Assembly: GCA_050298555.1 (NCBI GenBank)
Contig: JBNKUL010000033.1
Span: 1-64,000, forward strand
Length of the DNA: 64,000 bases
Direction of reading: 5' to 3'
Source of the DNA: JAPHSX01 sp050298555
Lineage (GTDB): Bacteria; Pseudomonadota; Gammaproteobacteria; Thiohalomonadales; Thiohalomonadaceae
In this document: piece by piece, positions 16,163-23,918 of the stretch
Layout: every line of letters begins with the position of its first letter
Position numbering within the stretch: the stretch's first letter is position 1
Translations under genes and position numbers: made by a program
Notes under the pieces: generated by a model
The model's input: the letters and a program-made list of their open reading frames with translations, nothing else
Told to the model about the DNA's origin: nothing
Database searches by the model: none

Positions 16163-16468
16163 TTACTCCGAGTCGAATTTGTAGTAGCTGGCGTTGAGGT
16201 GTGCCACGACGTCGTCCACATCCTCGTCAAACCAGACGATACGCAGGTTGTTCTTGCAGCGGTTTACCTGCATCTTCAGCCCGCCCAGGCTCTGCACGCG
16301 ACGGTTGGCGCGGGTGTAGATAGCATTGCCGTTGTCGCCAAAGCGGCTGGCGTGACAGGCGGTGCACTGCTCCTGGTGTAGCTTGGCACCGCGCTCGGCG
16401 TTCGCCGCCAGCACCGGTGTGGTGAGGCCGGCGGTCAGTAGTGTAACGACGGTAATAAAGGGTCTCAT
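16163..16468 (-). CDS. Small periplasmic cytochrome c
   Basis: The 101-residue precursor begins with a signal peptide ending about ...PVLAANA. It has one haem-binding site CTACH, with an early Gln/Glu-rich helix before it. No clear axial methionine motif is seen apart from LGGLKMQVNRC, where Met could be the sixth ligand. It resembles short class I cytochromes that act as electron shuttles. The frame is open further upstream, but the signal peptide fixes the ATG at 16468, after GGGGGAGC. It sits 20 bases after the M48 protease gene. Confidence 0.85.
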   Translation of the reverse strand: MRPFITVVTLLTAGLTTPVLAANAERGAKLHQEQCTACHASRFGDNGNAIYTRANRRVQSLGGLKMQVNRCKNNLRIVWFDEDVDDVVAHLNASYYKFDSE

Positions 16469-16488
16469 GATGGGCTCCCCCTCCGGTT

Positions 16489-17739
16489 TCAGTTTGCCTG
16501 CATTGTAGTTGAGAGGTGGGCGATGCGCACCGGCGCCGGCGGGTGGCTGTCGTGGAAGGCCGAGTAGAGGCGGTCCGGGGTGAGGGTGCTGGCGTTCTCC
16601 TGGTAGAGCTTGACCAGGGCGCTGATGAGGTCGCTTGCCTCGGCGTGCTCGGCGGCAAAGTCGTCGGCCTCGAATTCGTGCTTGCGCATCGACATCGCCA
16701 TCAACGGCTGCAGGAAGAAGGTGAAGACCGGCAATACCATCAGGAACAGCGCCAGTGCCGCGTGTACCGACGGGGTGGAGACCCCCAGGGCGCTGAAGAA
16801 CCACGGCTGCTGCATCAGCCAGCCAAGCAGGGCGAGGCCGATGAGGCTCATCACCATCATTAGCACGATGCGCTTTTTGATGTGGTTGCGGCGAAAGTGG
16901 CCCAGCTCGTGGGCCAGCACCGCCTCGATCTCGTCGTGGTTGAGGCTTTGCAGCAGGGTGTCGAAGAAGACGATGCGCTTGTTGCCCCCCAGCCCGGAAA
17001 AGTAGGCGTTACCGTGGCTGGAGCGGCGTGAGCCGTCCATCACGAAGATGCCGTTGGACTTAAAGCCGCAGCGCTGCAGCAGCTGGTCGATGCGTTGGCG
17101 CAGCTCCTCGTCGGCAAGCGGCACGAATTTGTTGAACAGCGGCGCGATCACCGCCGGGTAGGCCCACATCATCAGCAGGGTGAAGCCGCTCCACACCGCC
17201 CAGACGTAGAGCCACCAGTTGGCGCCGGCCCCCTCCATCAGCCACAGTACCAGCGCTGCCATCGGTGCGCCGATGAGCAGCATCAACACCATCTGCTTGA
17301 GCTGGTCGCTGAAATAGAGCCCAAGGGTGGTGCGGTTGAAGCCGAAGCGCTGTTCAATGCGGAAGGTACGGTAGAGGGCGAAGGGCAGGTCCAGCAGCGA
17401 GGTGAACAGGGTGAGGCTGAGCAGGAAGGCGACACCGCGCCACAGGGGGGAGAGCTCGACGCCGCGCCACAGCAGATCCAGCAGCTCGATGCCCCCCCCC
17501 AGGGTCAGCCCCAGCAGAATCACGGCAGCGTAGAGCAGTTCAATGCGCGCCAGCCCAACCTTGGCGGCGGTGTAGTCGGCCGCTTTTTGGTGTTCATTAA
17601 GCGTGATTTGGGCGCTGAAGGCCTCGGGTACCTGCGCACGGTGCGCACTGACGTGGCGCAGCTGGCGCTGCTCCAGCCACAGCTGGAGAGCGGTGGAGAG
17701 GGCGAGCATGGTAACAAAGAGCAGGGTGAAGCTGTGCAT
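16489..17739 (-). CDS. M48 family membrane metallopeptidase (Ste24-like)
   Basis: This 416-residue membrane zinc protease has the HExxH motif in VLAHELGHFRRNHIKKR, with a third ligand Glu in HEFEADDFAAEHAEA. Several hydrophobic segments (about 1-20, 65-90, 105-125, 150-200 and around 290-345) and the length fit the Ste24/CAAX protease 1 group of M48 rather than HtpX (about 290 residues). Its bacterial substrates are not established; quality control of membrane proteins is likely. It is the first gene of the run leading to rsgA and is divergent from orn. Confidence 0.9.
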   Translation of the reverse strand: MHSFTLLFVTMLALSTALQLWLEQRQLRHVSAHRAQVPEAFSAQITLNEHQKAADYTAAKVGLARIELLYAAVILLGLTLGGGIELLDLLWRGVELSPLWRGVAFLLSLTLFTSLLDLPFALYRTFRIEQRFGFNRTTLGLYFSDQLKQMVLMLLIGAPMAALVLWLMEGAGANWWLYVWAVWSGFTLLMMWAYPAVIAPLFNKFVPLADEELRQRIDQLLQRCGFKSNGIFVMDGSRRSSHGNAYFSGLGGNKRIVFFDTLLQSLNHDEIEAVLAHELGHFRRNHIKKRIVLMMVMSLIGLALLGWLMQQPWFFSALGVSTPSVHAALALFLMVLPVFTFFLQPLMAMSMRKHEFEADDFAAEHAEASDLISALVKLYQENASTLTPDRLYSAFHDSHPPAPVRIAHLSTTMQAN

Positions 17740-17824
17740 GGGGAGTTTCGTTCCTTATATATACGCGCCCGGCAGGGTAGCTTTTGGTAGAATGGTTGGC
17801 AAGTTAACACAGGGAGTGAACCCC

Positions 17825-18367
17825 ATGAGCAAACACCCCGATAACCTGATCTGGATCGACCTGGAGATGACCGGCCTGGAACCCGACCATGACCGCATTA
17901 TCGAGATTGCCACCATCGTCACCGACGCGCAGCTCAACACCCTGGCCGAGGGGCCGGTATTCGCCATCCACCAGAACGAGACGGTACTGGCGGGCATGGA
18001 TGAGTGGAACCAGAAGCAGCACGGTGGTTCCGGTTTGTTGCAACGGGTACGTGACAGTCGCATGGACGAAAGGGAGGCCGAGGCACAGACCATCGCCTTC
18101 CTCGAGCAGTATGTGGAGAAGGGCAAGTCGCCCATGTGCGGTAACAGCATCTGCCAGGATCGCCGCTTCCTCGCCCGTACCATGCCGACGCTGGAGGCCT
18201 TCTTCCACTACCGCAACCTCGATGTGAGCACCCTCAAGGAGCTGGCGCGGCGCTGGCACCCTGAGGTATTGCAGGGCTTCAGCAAGACGGGAAGCCACCT
18301 GGCGCTGGACGATATCCGCGACTCTATCAATGAGCTGCGCCACTACCGTGAGCACCTGATACGCTGA
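17825..18367 (+). CDS. orn: Oligoribonuclease
   Basis: Orn degrades di- to pentanucleotides at the end of RNA decay and also finishes pGpG from c-di-GMP turnover. The 180 residues equal the family length. The DEDDh exonuclease residues are seen in WIDLEMTGL, the GNSICQDRRFL region and HLALDDIRDS. The frame is open far upstream, but MSKHPDNLIWIDLEMTG is the family start and GGGAG precedes the ATG. With a diguanylate cyclase and a PilZ protein nearby, it belongs to the c-di-GMP economy of the cell. Confidence 0.97.
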   Translation: MSKHPDNLIWIDLEMTGLEPDHDRIIEIATIVTDAQLNTLAEGPVFAIHQNETVLAGMDEWNQKQHGGSGLLQRVRDSRMDEREAEAQTIAFLEQYVEKGKSPMCGNSICQDRRFLARTMPTLEAFFHYRNLDVSTLKELARRWHPEVLQGFSKTGSHLALDDIRDSINELRHYREHLIR

Positions 18368-18480
18368 GTGACGGAATTTTGGCGCCAGAGTGCGCGGTTC
18401 TCCCCGGGGGAGGAGGCTCTCGCCCTGGTGCTTAGTTAATGCACTGAATAATAAAAGAAATTCTGTTTTCCCCGGCTGCA

Positions 18481-18496
18481 TGGCATACTGTTTGCA
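18481..18496 (+). promoter_or_regulatory. Sigma-54 (RpoN) promoter of the fliL operon
   Basis: TGGCATACTGTTTGCA matches the -24/-12 consensus TGGCAC-N5-TTGCA. The invariant GG (18482-18483) and GC (18494-18495) are ten bases apart. It lies 60 bases upstream of the fliL ATG, giving a predicted start near 18507. This fits the RpoN/FleQ control known for class II flagellar operons in Pseudomonas and Vibrio. Confidence 0.9.
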
Positions 18497-18556
18497 AAAT
18501 TGCATACATAGTTTGCATGAATTCTGACCGCATCGATTTGAGAGAAAGGACAAATC

Positions 18557-19063
18557 ATGGCTGAGAAAGAAAACGAAGAAGATTTGGACCTGGATGCCAA
18601 GCCGGCGTCCGGCAAGAAAAAGCTCATCCTCATCATCGTCGGCGCCCTGGTGCTGGTCGGTGCCAGTGTCGGTCTGACTCTACTGCTGCTGGGCGGCGAT
18701 AAGCCCGCGGAAGAGGGCGAGGCTGCCGTCGAGGAGGTGGTGGTACCCGAAACCCACTACCTGGCGCTGGATAAGATGGTGATCAACTTCGAACAGAAGG
18801 GATCAGCCCGCTTCCTGCAGGTGGAGATGCAGCTGATGGCCCACGACCCGGCGGTACTGGATGCAGTCACCGAGCACATGCCGGTTATCCGTAACGACCT
18901 GCTGCTGCTGCTGGGTAGCCAGAATTCCGATGAGCTGCGCACCCTGGAGGGTAAGGAGCGGCTACGCGGCGAGATACTGACCGCGGTGCAGAAGATCGTC
19001 AAGGAGAACGCCGACCTGGACGGCCCTCAGTCGGTCTATTTCACCAACTTTGTGATGCAGTGA
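18557..19063 (+). CDS. fliL: Flagellar basal body-associated protein FliL
   Basis: FliL is a single-pass membrane protein around the stator that supports torque. The 168 residues start with a charged cytoplasmic tail, then a membrane helix about 23-47 (LILIIVGALVLVGASVGLTLLLL), an acidic linker and a periplasmic domain with FLQVEMQLMAHD. AAGGA lies six bases before the ATG. It leads the fliLMNOPQR-flhB series, nine bases ahead of fliM. Confidence 0.96.
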   Translation: MAEKENEEDLDLDAKPASGKKKLILIIVGALVLVGASVGLTLLLLGGDKPAEEGEAAVEEVVVPETHYLALDKMVINFEQKGSARFLQVEMQLMAHDPAVLDAVTEHMPVIRNDLLLLLGSQNSDELRTLEGKERLRGEILTAVQKIVKENADLDGPQSVYFTNFVMQ

Positions 19064-19072
19064 GTTAACGAC

Positions 19073-20059
19073 ATGTCTGGTGCGGACCTACTTTCACAAG
19101 ACGAAATCGATGCCCTGTTGCACGGGGTTGATGGCGGTGACGTCGATACCGAGGGCGATGAGGGCTTTGAAGCGGGTGAGGCGCGTTCCTACGACTTTGC
19201 CAGTGAGGATCGCATCGTCCGCGGGCGTATGCCGACGCTGGAGATGGTCAACGAACGTTTCTCGCGTCACTTCCGCATCAGCCTGTTCAACATGTTGCGC
19301 CGCTCCGCCGAGATCTCGGTCGGCGGTGTCGATATGCTGAAATTCTCCGAGTACATCCACACCCTGTTCGTCCCCACCAGCCTTAACCTGATTAAGGTGA
19401 AGCCGTTGCGCGGTACCGGCCTGTTGGTGTTCGAGCCGAAGCTGGTCTACATCCTGGTGGACAACTTCTTCGGCGGTGGTGGTCGCTACCATGCCAAGAT
19501 CGAGGGGCGCGAGTTTACCCCTACCGAGACGCGCATCATCCACATGCTGATGGAGCTGGCCTTCCACGACCTGGTAAAGGCGTGGGCGCCGGTGATGGAT
19601 GTGGATTTCGAGTATATGAGCCGCGAGGTGAACCCCCAGTTCGCCAATATTGTCAGCCCCACCGAGGTGGTGGTGGTCTCCAAGATCCATATCGAGCTGG
19701 AGGGGGGCGGCGGCGATATTCATATCACCATGCCCTATTCGATGCTGGAGCCGATCCGCGAGATCCTCGACGCCGGGGTGCAGAGTGACCGCACCGATAT
19801 CGACGACCGCTGGATCACCGCCTTGCGTGAAGAGATTAAGAACGCCGATGTGGAACTCTCCAGCCAGCTTACTGAGGCGACGCTGAGTCTGCGCGACGTC
19901 ATGAAGATGAAGGCGGGAGACATCATCCCCATCGAGATGCCGGAGAAGGTGACCCTGCGCGCCGAGGACGTGCCGGTATTCCGTGGCCAGCTAGGGATCT
20001 CCAATGAGCAGTTGGCGATCAAGATTCAGGAACAGGTTGAGCGCCCGACAGGGGCATAA
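19073..20059 (+). CDS. fliM: Flagellar motor switch protein FliM
   Basis: FliM is a C-ring protein that receives CheY-P and sets the rotation direction. The 328 residues begin with the CheY-binding peptide LSQDEIDALLHG. The middle domain starts about residue 50 and the C-terminal SpoA domain, which contacts FliN, ends the protein. The GGxGRY-type stretch in FFGGGGRYHAKIEGREFTP is typical. It lies between fliL and fliN in the same operon. Confidence 0.98.
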   Translation: MSGADLLSQDEIDALLHGVDGGDVDTEGDEGFEAGEARSYDFASEDRIVRGRMPTLEMVNERFSRHFRISLFNMLRRSAEISVGGVDMLKFSEYIHTLFVPTSLNLIKVKPLRGTGLLVFEPKLVYILVDNFFGGGGRYHAKIEGREFTPTETRIIHMLMELAFHDLVKAWAPVMDVDFEYMSREVNPQFANIVSPTEVVVVSKIHIELEGGGGDIHITMPYSMLEPIREILDAGVQSDRTDIDDRWITALREEIKNADVELSSQLTEATLSLRDVMKMKAGDIIPIEMPEKVTLRAEDVPVFRGQLGISNEQLAIKIQEQVERPTGA

Positions 20060-20094
20060 CAGAAAACAGATGGCAGCCGAAGTGGAGAGCCGCT

Positions 20095-20511
20095 ATGAAC
20101 GATGAAACAGAAGTAAACCAGGACGCGATGGCCGACGAGTGGGCCGCCGCCATGGCCGAGGCCGGTGAGACGGTCGCCGAGGAGCAGCCGGCTGCCGAGC
20201 CCGCGCCGATGGATACCCTGATGGACGAGGGCTCGCTGATCGACGAGGGTGAGGTCAACCTCGACGTAATCCTCGATATCCCGGTTACCATCGCGATGGA
20301 GATCGGCCGCACCAAGATCAACATCCGCAACCTGCTGCAGCTCAACCAGGGCTCGGTGGTGGAGCTGGACCGCCTTGCCGGTGAGCCGCTCGATGTACTG
20401 GTCAACGGCACCCTTATCGCCCACGGCGAGGTGGTGGTGGTCAACGAGAAGTACGGTATCCGCCTCACCGATGTGATCAGCCCGGCCGAACGGGTGAAGA
20501 AGCTCAAGTGA
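20095..20511 (+). CDS. fliN: Flagellar motor switch protein FliN
   Basis: FliN forms the lower C-ring with FliM and helps dock the export apparatus. The 138 residues have an acidic Ala-rich N-terminal part (1-55) and a SpoA domain (about 58-138; DIPVTIAMEIGRTKINIRNL, GEVVVVNEKYGIRLTDV). Its TGA overlaps the fliO start as TGATG-type coupling. GGAGAG precedes the ATG. Confidence 0.97.
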   Translation: MNDETEVNQDAMADEWAAAMAEAGETVAEEQPAAEPAPMDTLMDEGSLIDEGEVNLDVILDIPVTIAMEIGRTKINIRNLLQLNQGSVVELDRLAGEPLDVLVNGTLIAHGEVVVVNEKYGIRLTDVISPAERVKKLK

Positions 20512-20957
20512 TGGTGCGCCTGCTGCCCCTGCTGTCACTCTTTTTCATCGGCCCCTGCGCGGCGGCCGCGGAGGGGGAGGCTGCGGCAGCACCGCAGGCC
20601 ACGCTCCCTGCCGCTGTGGGGGCGGGCGATGTATTCCAGGTATTCCTCGCACTGCTTTTGGTGGTCGGACTGATCGTGCTCAGCGCCTGGTTGCTGCGCC
20701 GCTTTTCCGGTGCAGCCATGGGCCGCAACGGCGCACTGCGCATGCTCGCCGGGATCTCGGTGGGGCAGCGCGAGCGCGTGGTGCTGGTGCAGGCTGGCGA
20801 GGTGCAGCTGCTGCTGGGGGTTGCCCCCGGCGAGGTGCGTACCCTGCATGTGTTCGATAAGCCGGTGCTACTCGATACCAATAGTGGTCAGGGGGCGGAG
20901 CGTTTTGCCGAGCGCCTGATGTCCGCCATGAATGCGAAGAAGGAGGAGCAGTCTTGA
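20511..20957 (+). CDS. fliO: Flagellar export protein FliO
   Basis: FliO helps assemble the FliPQR export gate. The 148 residues have a signal-like N-terminus, one membrane helix (about 42-65, VFLALLLVVGLIVLSAWLLRRF) and a cytoplasmic domain with VGQRERVVLVQAGEVQLLLGV, typical of FliO. The ATG overlaps the fliN stop by one base; a GTG three bases earlier is the alternative. Confidence 0.93.
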   Translation: MVRLLPLLSLFFIGPCAAAAEGEAAAAPQATLPAAVGAGDVFQVFLALLLVVGLIVLSAWLLRRFSGAAMGRNGALRMLAGISVGQRERVVLVQAGEVQLLLGVAPGEVRTLHVFDKPVLLDTNSGQGAERFAERLMSAMNAKKEEQS

Positions 20958-21703
20958 AACGGCTTCTGCCCCTGTTGTTAATGCTATTGCCTCTGCCGCT
21001 GTTTGCCGCGCAGGGGATGGAGGCGGTCACCGTCACCACTAACCCGGAGGGCGGCGAGACCTACAGCCTCAGCATCCAGCTGTTGATGCTGATGACGGTG
21101 CTCACCTTCCTGCCGGCGGCGGTGATGATGATGACCGCCTTTACCCGCATCGTTATCGTACTGGCGATCCTACGCCAGGCGATCGGCCTGATGCAGGCCC
21201 CCTCCGGGCAGGTGCTTATCGGCCTGGCGCTGTTCCTTACCTTTTTCGTCATGGCCCCGGTGATGGACCGCATCAACAGCGAGGGGCTGCAGCCCTACCT
21301 GGATGACCAGATCACCCTGCAGCAGGGGCTGCAGAACGCCTCGCAGCCGCTGCGCCAGTTCATGATGGGCCAGGTGCGCCAGCCCGACCTGGAGCTGTTC
21401 GGCAACCTCTCAGGCAGCGAGGCCTTCAATGGCCCCGAGGATGTGCCGATGACGGTGCTGATCCCCGCCTTTGTCACCAGTGAGCTGAAGACCGCCTTCC
21501 AGATTGGCTTTTTGATCTTCATCCCCTTCCTGGTTATCGACCTGGTGGTGGCCAGCGTACTGATGTCCATGGGTATGATGATGCTGTCACCGATGATCGT
21601 CTCCCTGCCCTTCAAGATCATGCTGTTCGTGCTGGTGGATGGCTGGGGGCTGGTGATGAGCACCCTGGCCTCCAGTTTCTACATCGGTGCTGCCGGCGGT
21701 TAG
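20954..21703 (+). CDS. fliP: Flagellar export gate protein FliP
   Basis: FliP forms the core of the type III export gate with FliQ and FliR. The 249 residues include a cleavable signal peptide and about four hydrophobic segments; VMMMTAFTRIVIVLAILRQA and the late MGMMMLSP stretch are family signatures. The start is TTG at 20954, overlapping the fliO stop, with AGGAGG just upstream; no ATG would give the full signal peptide. Confidence 0.97.
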   Translation: MKRLLPLLLMLLPLPLFAAQGMEAVTVTTNPEGGETYSLSIQLLMLMTVLTFLPAAVMMMTAFTRIVIVLAILRQAIGLMQAPSGQVLIGLALFLTFFVMAPVMDRINSEGLQPYLDDQITLQQGLQNASQPLRQFMMGQVRQPDLELFGNLSGSEAFNGPEDVPMTVLIPAFVTSELKTAFQIGFLIFIPFLVIDLVVASVLMSMGMMMLSPMIVSLPFKIMLFVLVDGWGLVMSTLASSFYIGAAGG

Positions 21704-21717
21704 AGGAGTAGGGGACG

Positions 21718-21987
21718 ATGACGCCGGAAACCGTACTTTCTATATTCCAGCAGACCCTTGAGGTGCTGGCGGTATTGATCCTGATCGTGCTAATGCCGGC
21801 ACTATTGGTAGGCCTGCTGGTGGCGATGTTCCAGGCGGCCACCCAGATTAACGAAATGACCCTCAGCTTCATCCCCAAACTGCTGGTCACGCTGGGGGTG
21901 CTGCTGTTGGCCGGCCCGTGGATGCTGCAGATGCTGCTGGACTTCACTACGCGGCTGTTTAACAACATTCCAATGCTGATTGGTTAG
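21718..21987 (+). CDS. fliQ: Flagellar export gate protein FliQ
   Basis: This 89-residue protein has two hydrophobic helices (about 15-40 and 55-75) with MTPETVLSIFQQTLEVL and FQAATQINEMTLSFIPK between them, the standard FliQ pattern. It is a gate subunit packed around the FliP/FliR core. It is spaced 14 bases after fliP and three before fliR. Confidence 0.97.
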   Translation: MTPETVLSIFQQTLEVLAVLILIVLMPALLVGLLVAMFQAATQINEMTLSFIPKLLVTLGVLLLAGPWMLQMLLDFTTRLFNNIPMLIG

Positions 21988-21990
21988 GGT

Positions 21991-22770
21991 ATGCACTTCA
22001 CCACGGCGGAAATCACGGCCTGGATCGGGAGTTTCCTCTGGCCCTTCTTTCGCATCAGCAGCATGTTCATGGTGGCGCCGATCACCGGCGGTCAGTATGT
22101 GCCGGTACGGGCGCGCCTGATGCTCTCGCTGGCGGTCACCCTGGTGGTGATGCCGCTGCTGCCGGATCCGCCCGCGCCGATCCCTTTCAGCATGGCGCTG
22201 ATTACGCTGATCCTGCAGCAGATCCTCATCGGCGTGGCGATGGGCTTTGCGCTGATGCTGGTGTTTAGCGCCATCATCACCGGCGGCCAGCTTATCGCCA
22301 TGCAGATGGGACTCGGTTTCGCCTCCATGGTAGACCCGGCCAACGGCCAACAGGTGCCGGTACTGGCCCAACTCTACCTAATTATGACCACCCTGCTGTT
22401 CCTGGTGATGGACGGCCACCTGGTACTGATCGCCCTGCTGGTGGAGGGGTTCCAGACCCTGCCGATCGGCCCCATTGGGCTGGATCGGGACGCCTTCTGG
22501 GAGATCGCCACCTGGGGCAGCAAGATGTTCGCCGGGGCGTTGTGGATGGCATTGCCTGCGCTCGCCTCGTTGCTGGTGGTAAACATCGCCTTTGGCGTGA
22601 TGGCCCGTGCCGCACCGCAGCTGAACATCTTCGCTGTCGGTTTTCCGGTGGCGATGATGATGGGCTTTTTCGTCATCCTCTACACCCTGCCCAATGTGGT
22701 GCCGCAGTTCGATACCGTGTTGGAGCAGGGTTTCGACCTGGTTAAATTCCTCATTTCGGCGGAGCGCTGA
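21991..22770 (+). CDS. fliR: Flagellar export gate protein FliR
   Basis: The 259-residue integral membrane protein has about six hydrophobic segments, with RISSMFMVAPITG and QMGLGFASMVDPANGQQVPVL as family signatures. It completes the FliP5-FliQ4-FliR1 gate. It starts three bases after fliQ and stops two bases before flhB, as expected for a tightly coupled operon. Confidence 0.97.
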   Translation: MHFTTAEITAWIGSFLWPFFRISSMFMVAPITGGQYVPVRARLMLSLAVTLVVMPLLPDPPAPIPFSMALITLILQQILIGVAMGFALMLVFSAIITGGQLIAMQMGLGFASMVDPANGQQVPVLAQLYLIMTTLLFLVMDGHLVLIALLVEGFQTLPIGPIGLDRDAFWEIATWGSKMFAGALWMALPALASLLVVNIAFGVMARAAPQLNIFAVGFPVAMMMGFFVILYTLPNVVPQFDTVLEQGFDLVKFLISAER

Positions 22771-22772
22771 GC

Positions 22773-23903
22773 ATGGCGAGCAACGACGGCCAGGAACGTA
22801 CAGAACAGCCCACGCCCAAACGGTTGCGTGAGGCGCGAGAGAAGGGGCAGATCGCCCGCTCGCGTGAGCTCAATACACTGATGGCGCTGCTGGCCTCGGC
22901 GCTGGCGCTGCTGACCATGGGCGACCGTATCGTCGACAACCTGGCGGAGATGATGCGCACGCGCTTTACCATCAGCCGCGCCGACATGTTCGATGACAGC
23001 GCGATGGTGAACCACTTCTTCAACACCATCGTCGAAGAGGTGTGGACTATTATGCCGCTGGCCCTGATGCTGGCCGTGGTGGCGATCTTTTCCAGTATCT
23101 CCCTGGGGGGCTGGAGTTTCTCCTCCAAGGCGCTCGCCTTTAAGCCGGAGAAGCTCAATCCCATTAAGGGGCTTAGCCGGATATTCGGCTGGATGGGGCT
23201 GGTGGAGATGCTGAAGGGGCTGGCGAAGTTCGGCCTGGTGGCCACGGTGGCGCTGGTGCTGCTCAACACCATGGGGGATCAGTTCCTCGGTCTGGGCAAC
23301 GAGCCGCTACTGCAGGGGATGGCCCACGCCGGTGATCTGCTCACCTGGGCCTTCCTGCTGCTCAGTTCGGTGCTGATCCTGGTGGCGGCCATCGATGTGC
23401 CGTTCCAGTTGTGGAACCACAACCGCCAGCTGAAGATGACCAAGCAGGAGGTCAAGGAGGAGCACAAACAGACCGAGGGTAGCCCCGAGGTGAAGGGGCG
23501 CCAGCGCCAGCTGCAGATGGAGATGGCGCAACGACGCATGATGGAAGAGGTGCCGACGGCCGATGTGGTGGTCACCAACCCGACCCACTATGCGGTGGCA
23601 TTGCGATACGACTCTGAAAATATGGGGGCGCCGGTGGTGGTGGCCAAGGGTAGCGAATTGGTGGCCGCACAGATTCGTTCCCTGGCCAGGGAGAACGATG
23701 TGCCCCTGGTGGCAGCACCGCCGCTGGCCCGTGCCCTCTATTTCAGCACCGAACTGGGCGATGCGATCCCCGAGGGACTCTACCGAGCGGTGGCGCAGGT
23801 ACTGGCCTACGTCTACCAGCTCAAGCAGGGGCCGATTTATAACCGCGAGGGTCAGGCGCCGATGATGGATCTGCCGATCCCCGAAGATTTGCAACACGAT
23901 TGA
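22773..23903 (+). CDS. flhB: Flagellar export switch protein FlhB
   Basis: FlhB switches the exporter from rod/hook to filament substrates after FliK signals. The 376 residues have an N-terminal cytoplasmic tail (ERTEQPTPKRLREAREKGQ), four membrane segments and a C-terminal cytoplasmic domain. The autocleavage motif NPTH is at about residues 269-272. The residues after the cleavage site (YAVALRYDSENMGAP) closely resemble the free-standing protein encoded at 37959-38258. Confidence 0.98.
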   Translation: MASNDGQERTEQPTPKRLREAREKGQIARSRELNTLMALLASALALLTMGDRIVDNLAEMMRTRFTISRADMFDDSAMVNHFFNTIVEEVWTIMPLALMLAVVAIFSSISLGGWSFSSKALAFKPEKLNPIKGLSRIFGWMGLVEMLKGLAKFGLVATVALVLLNTMGDQFLGLGNEPLLQGMAHAGDLLTWAFLLLSSVLILVAAIDVPFQLWNHNRQLKMTKQEVKEEHKQTEGSPEVKGRQRQLQMEMAQRRMMEEVPTADVVVTNPTHYAVALRYDSENMGAPVVVAKGSELVAAQIRSLARENDVPLVAAPPLARALYFSTELGDAIPEGLYRAVAQVLAYVYQLKQGPIYNREGQAPMMDLPIPEDLQHD

Positions 23904-23918
23904 TGAAGGTCAATAACG

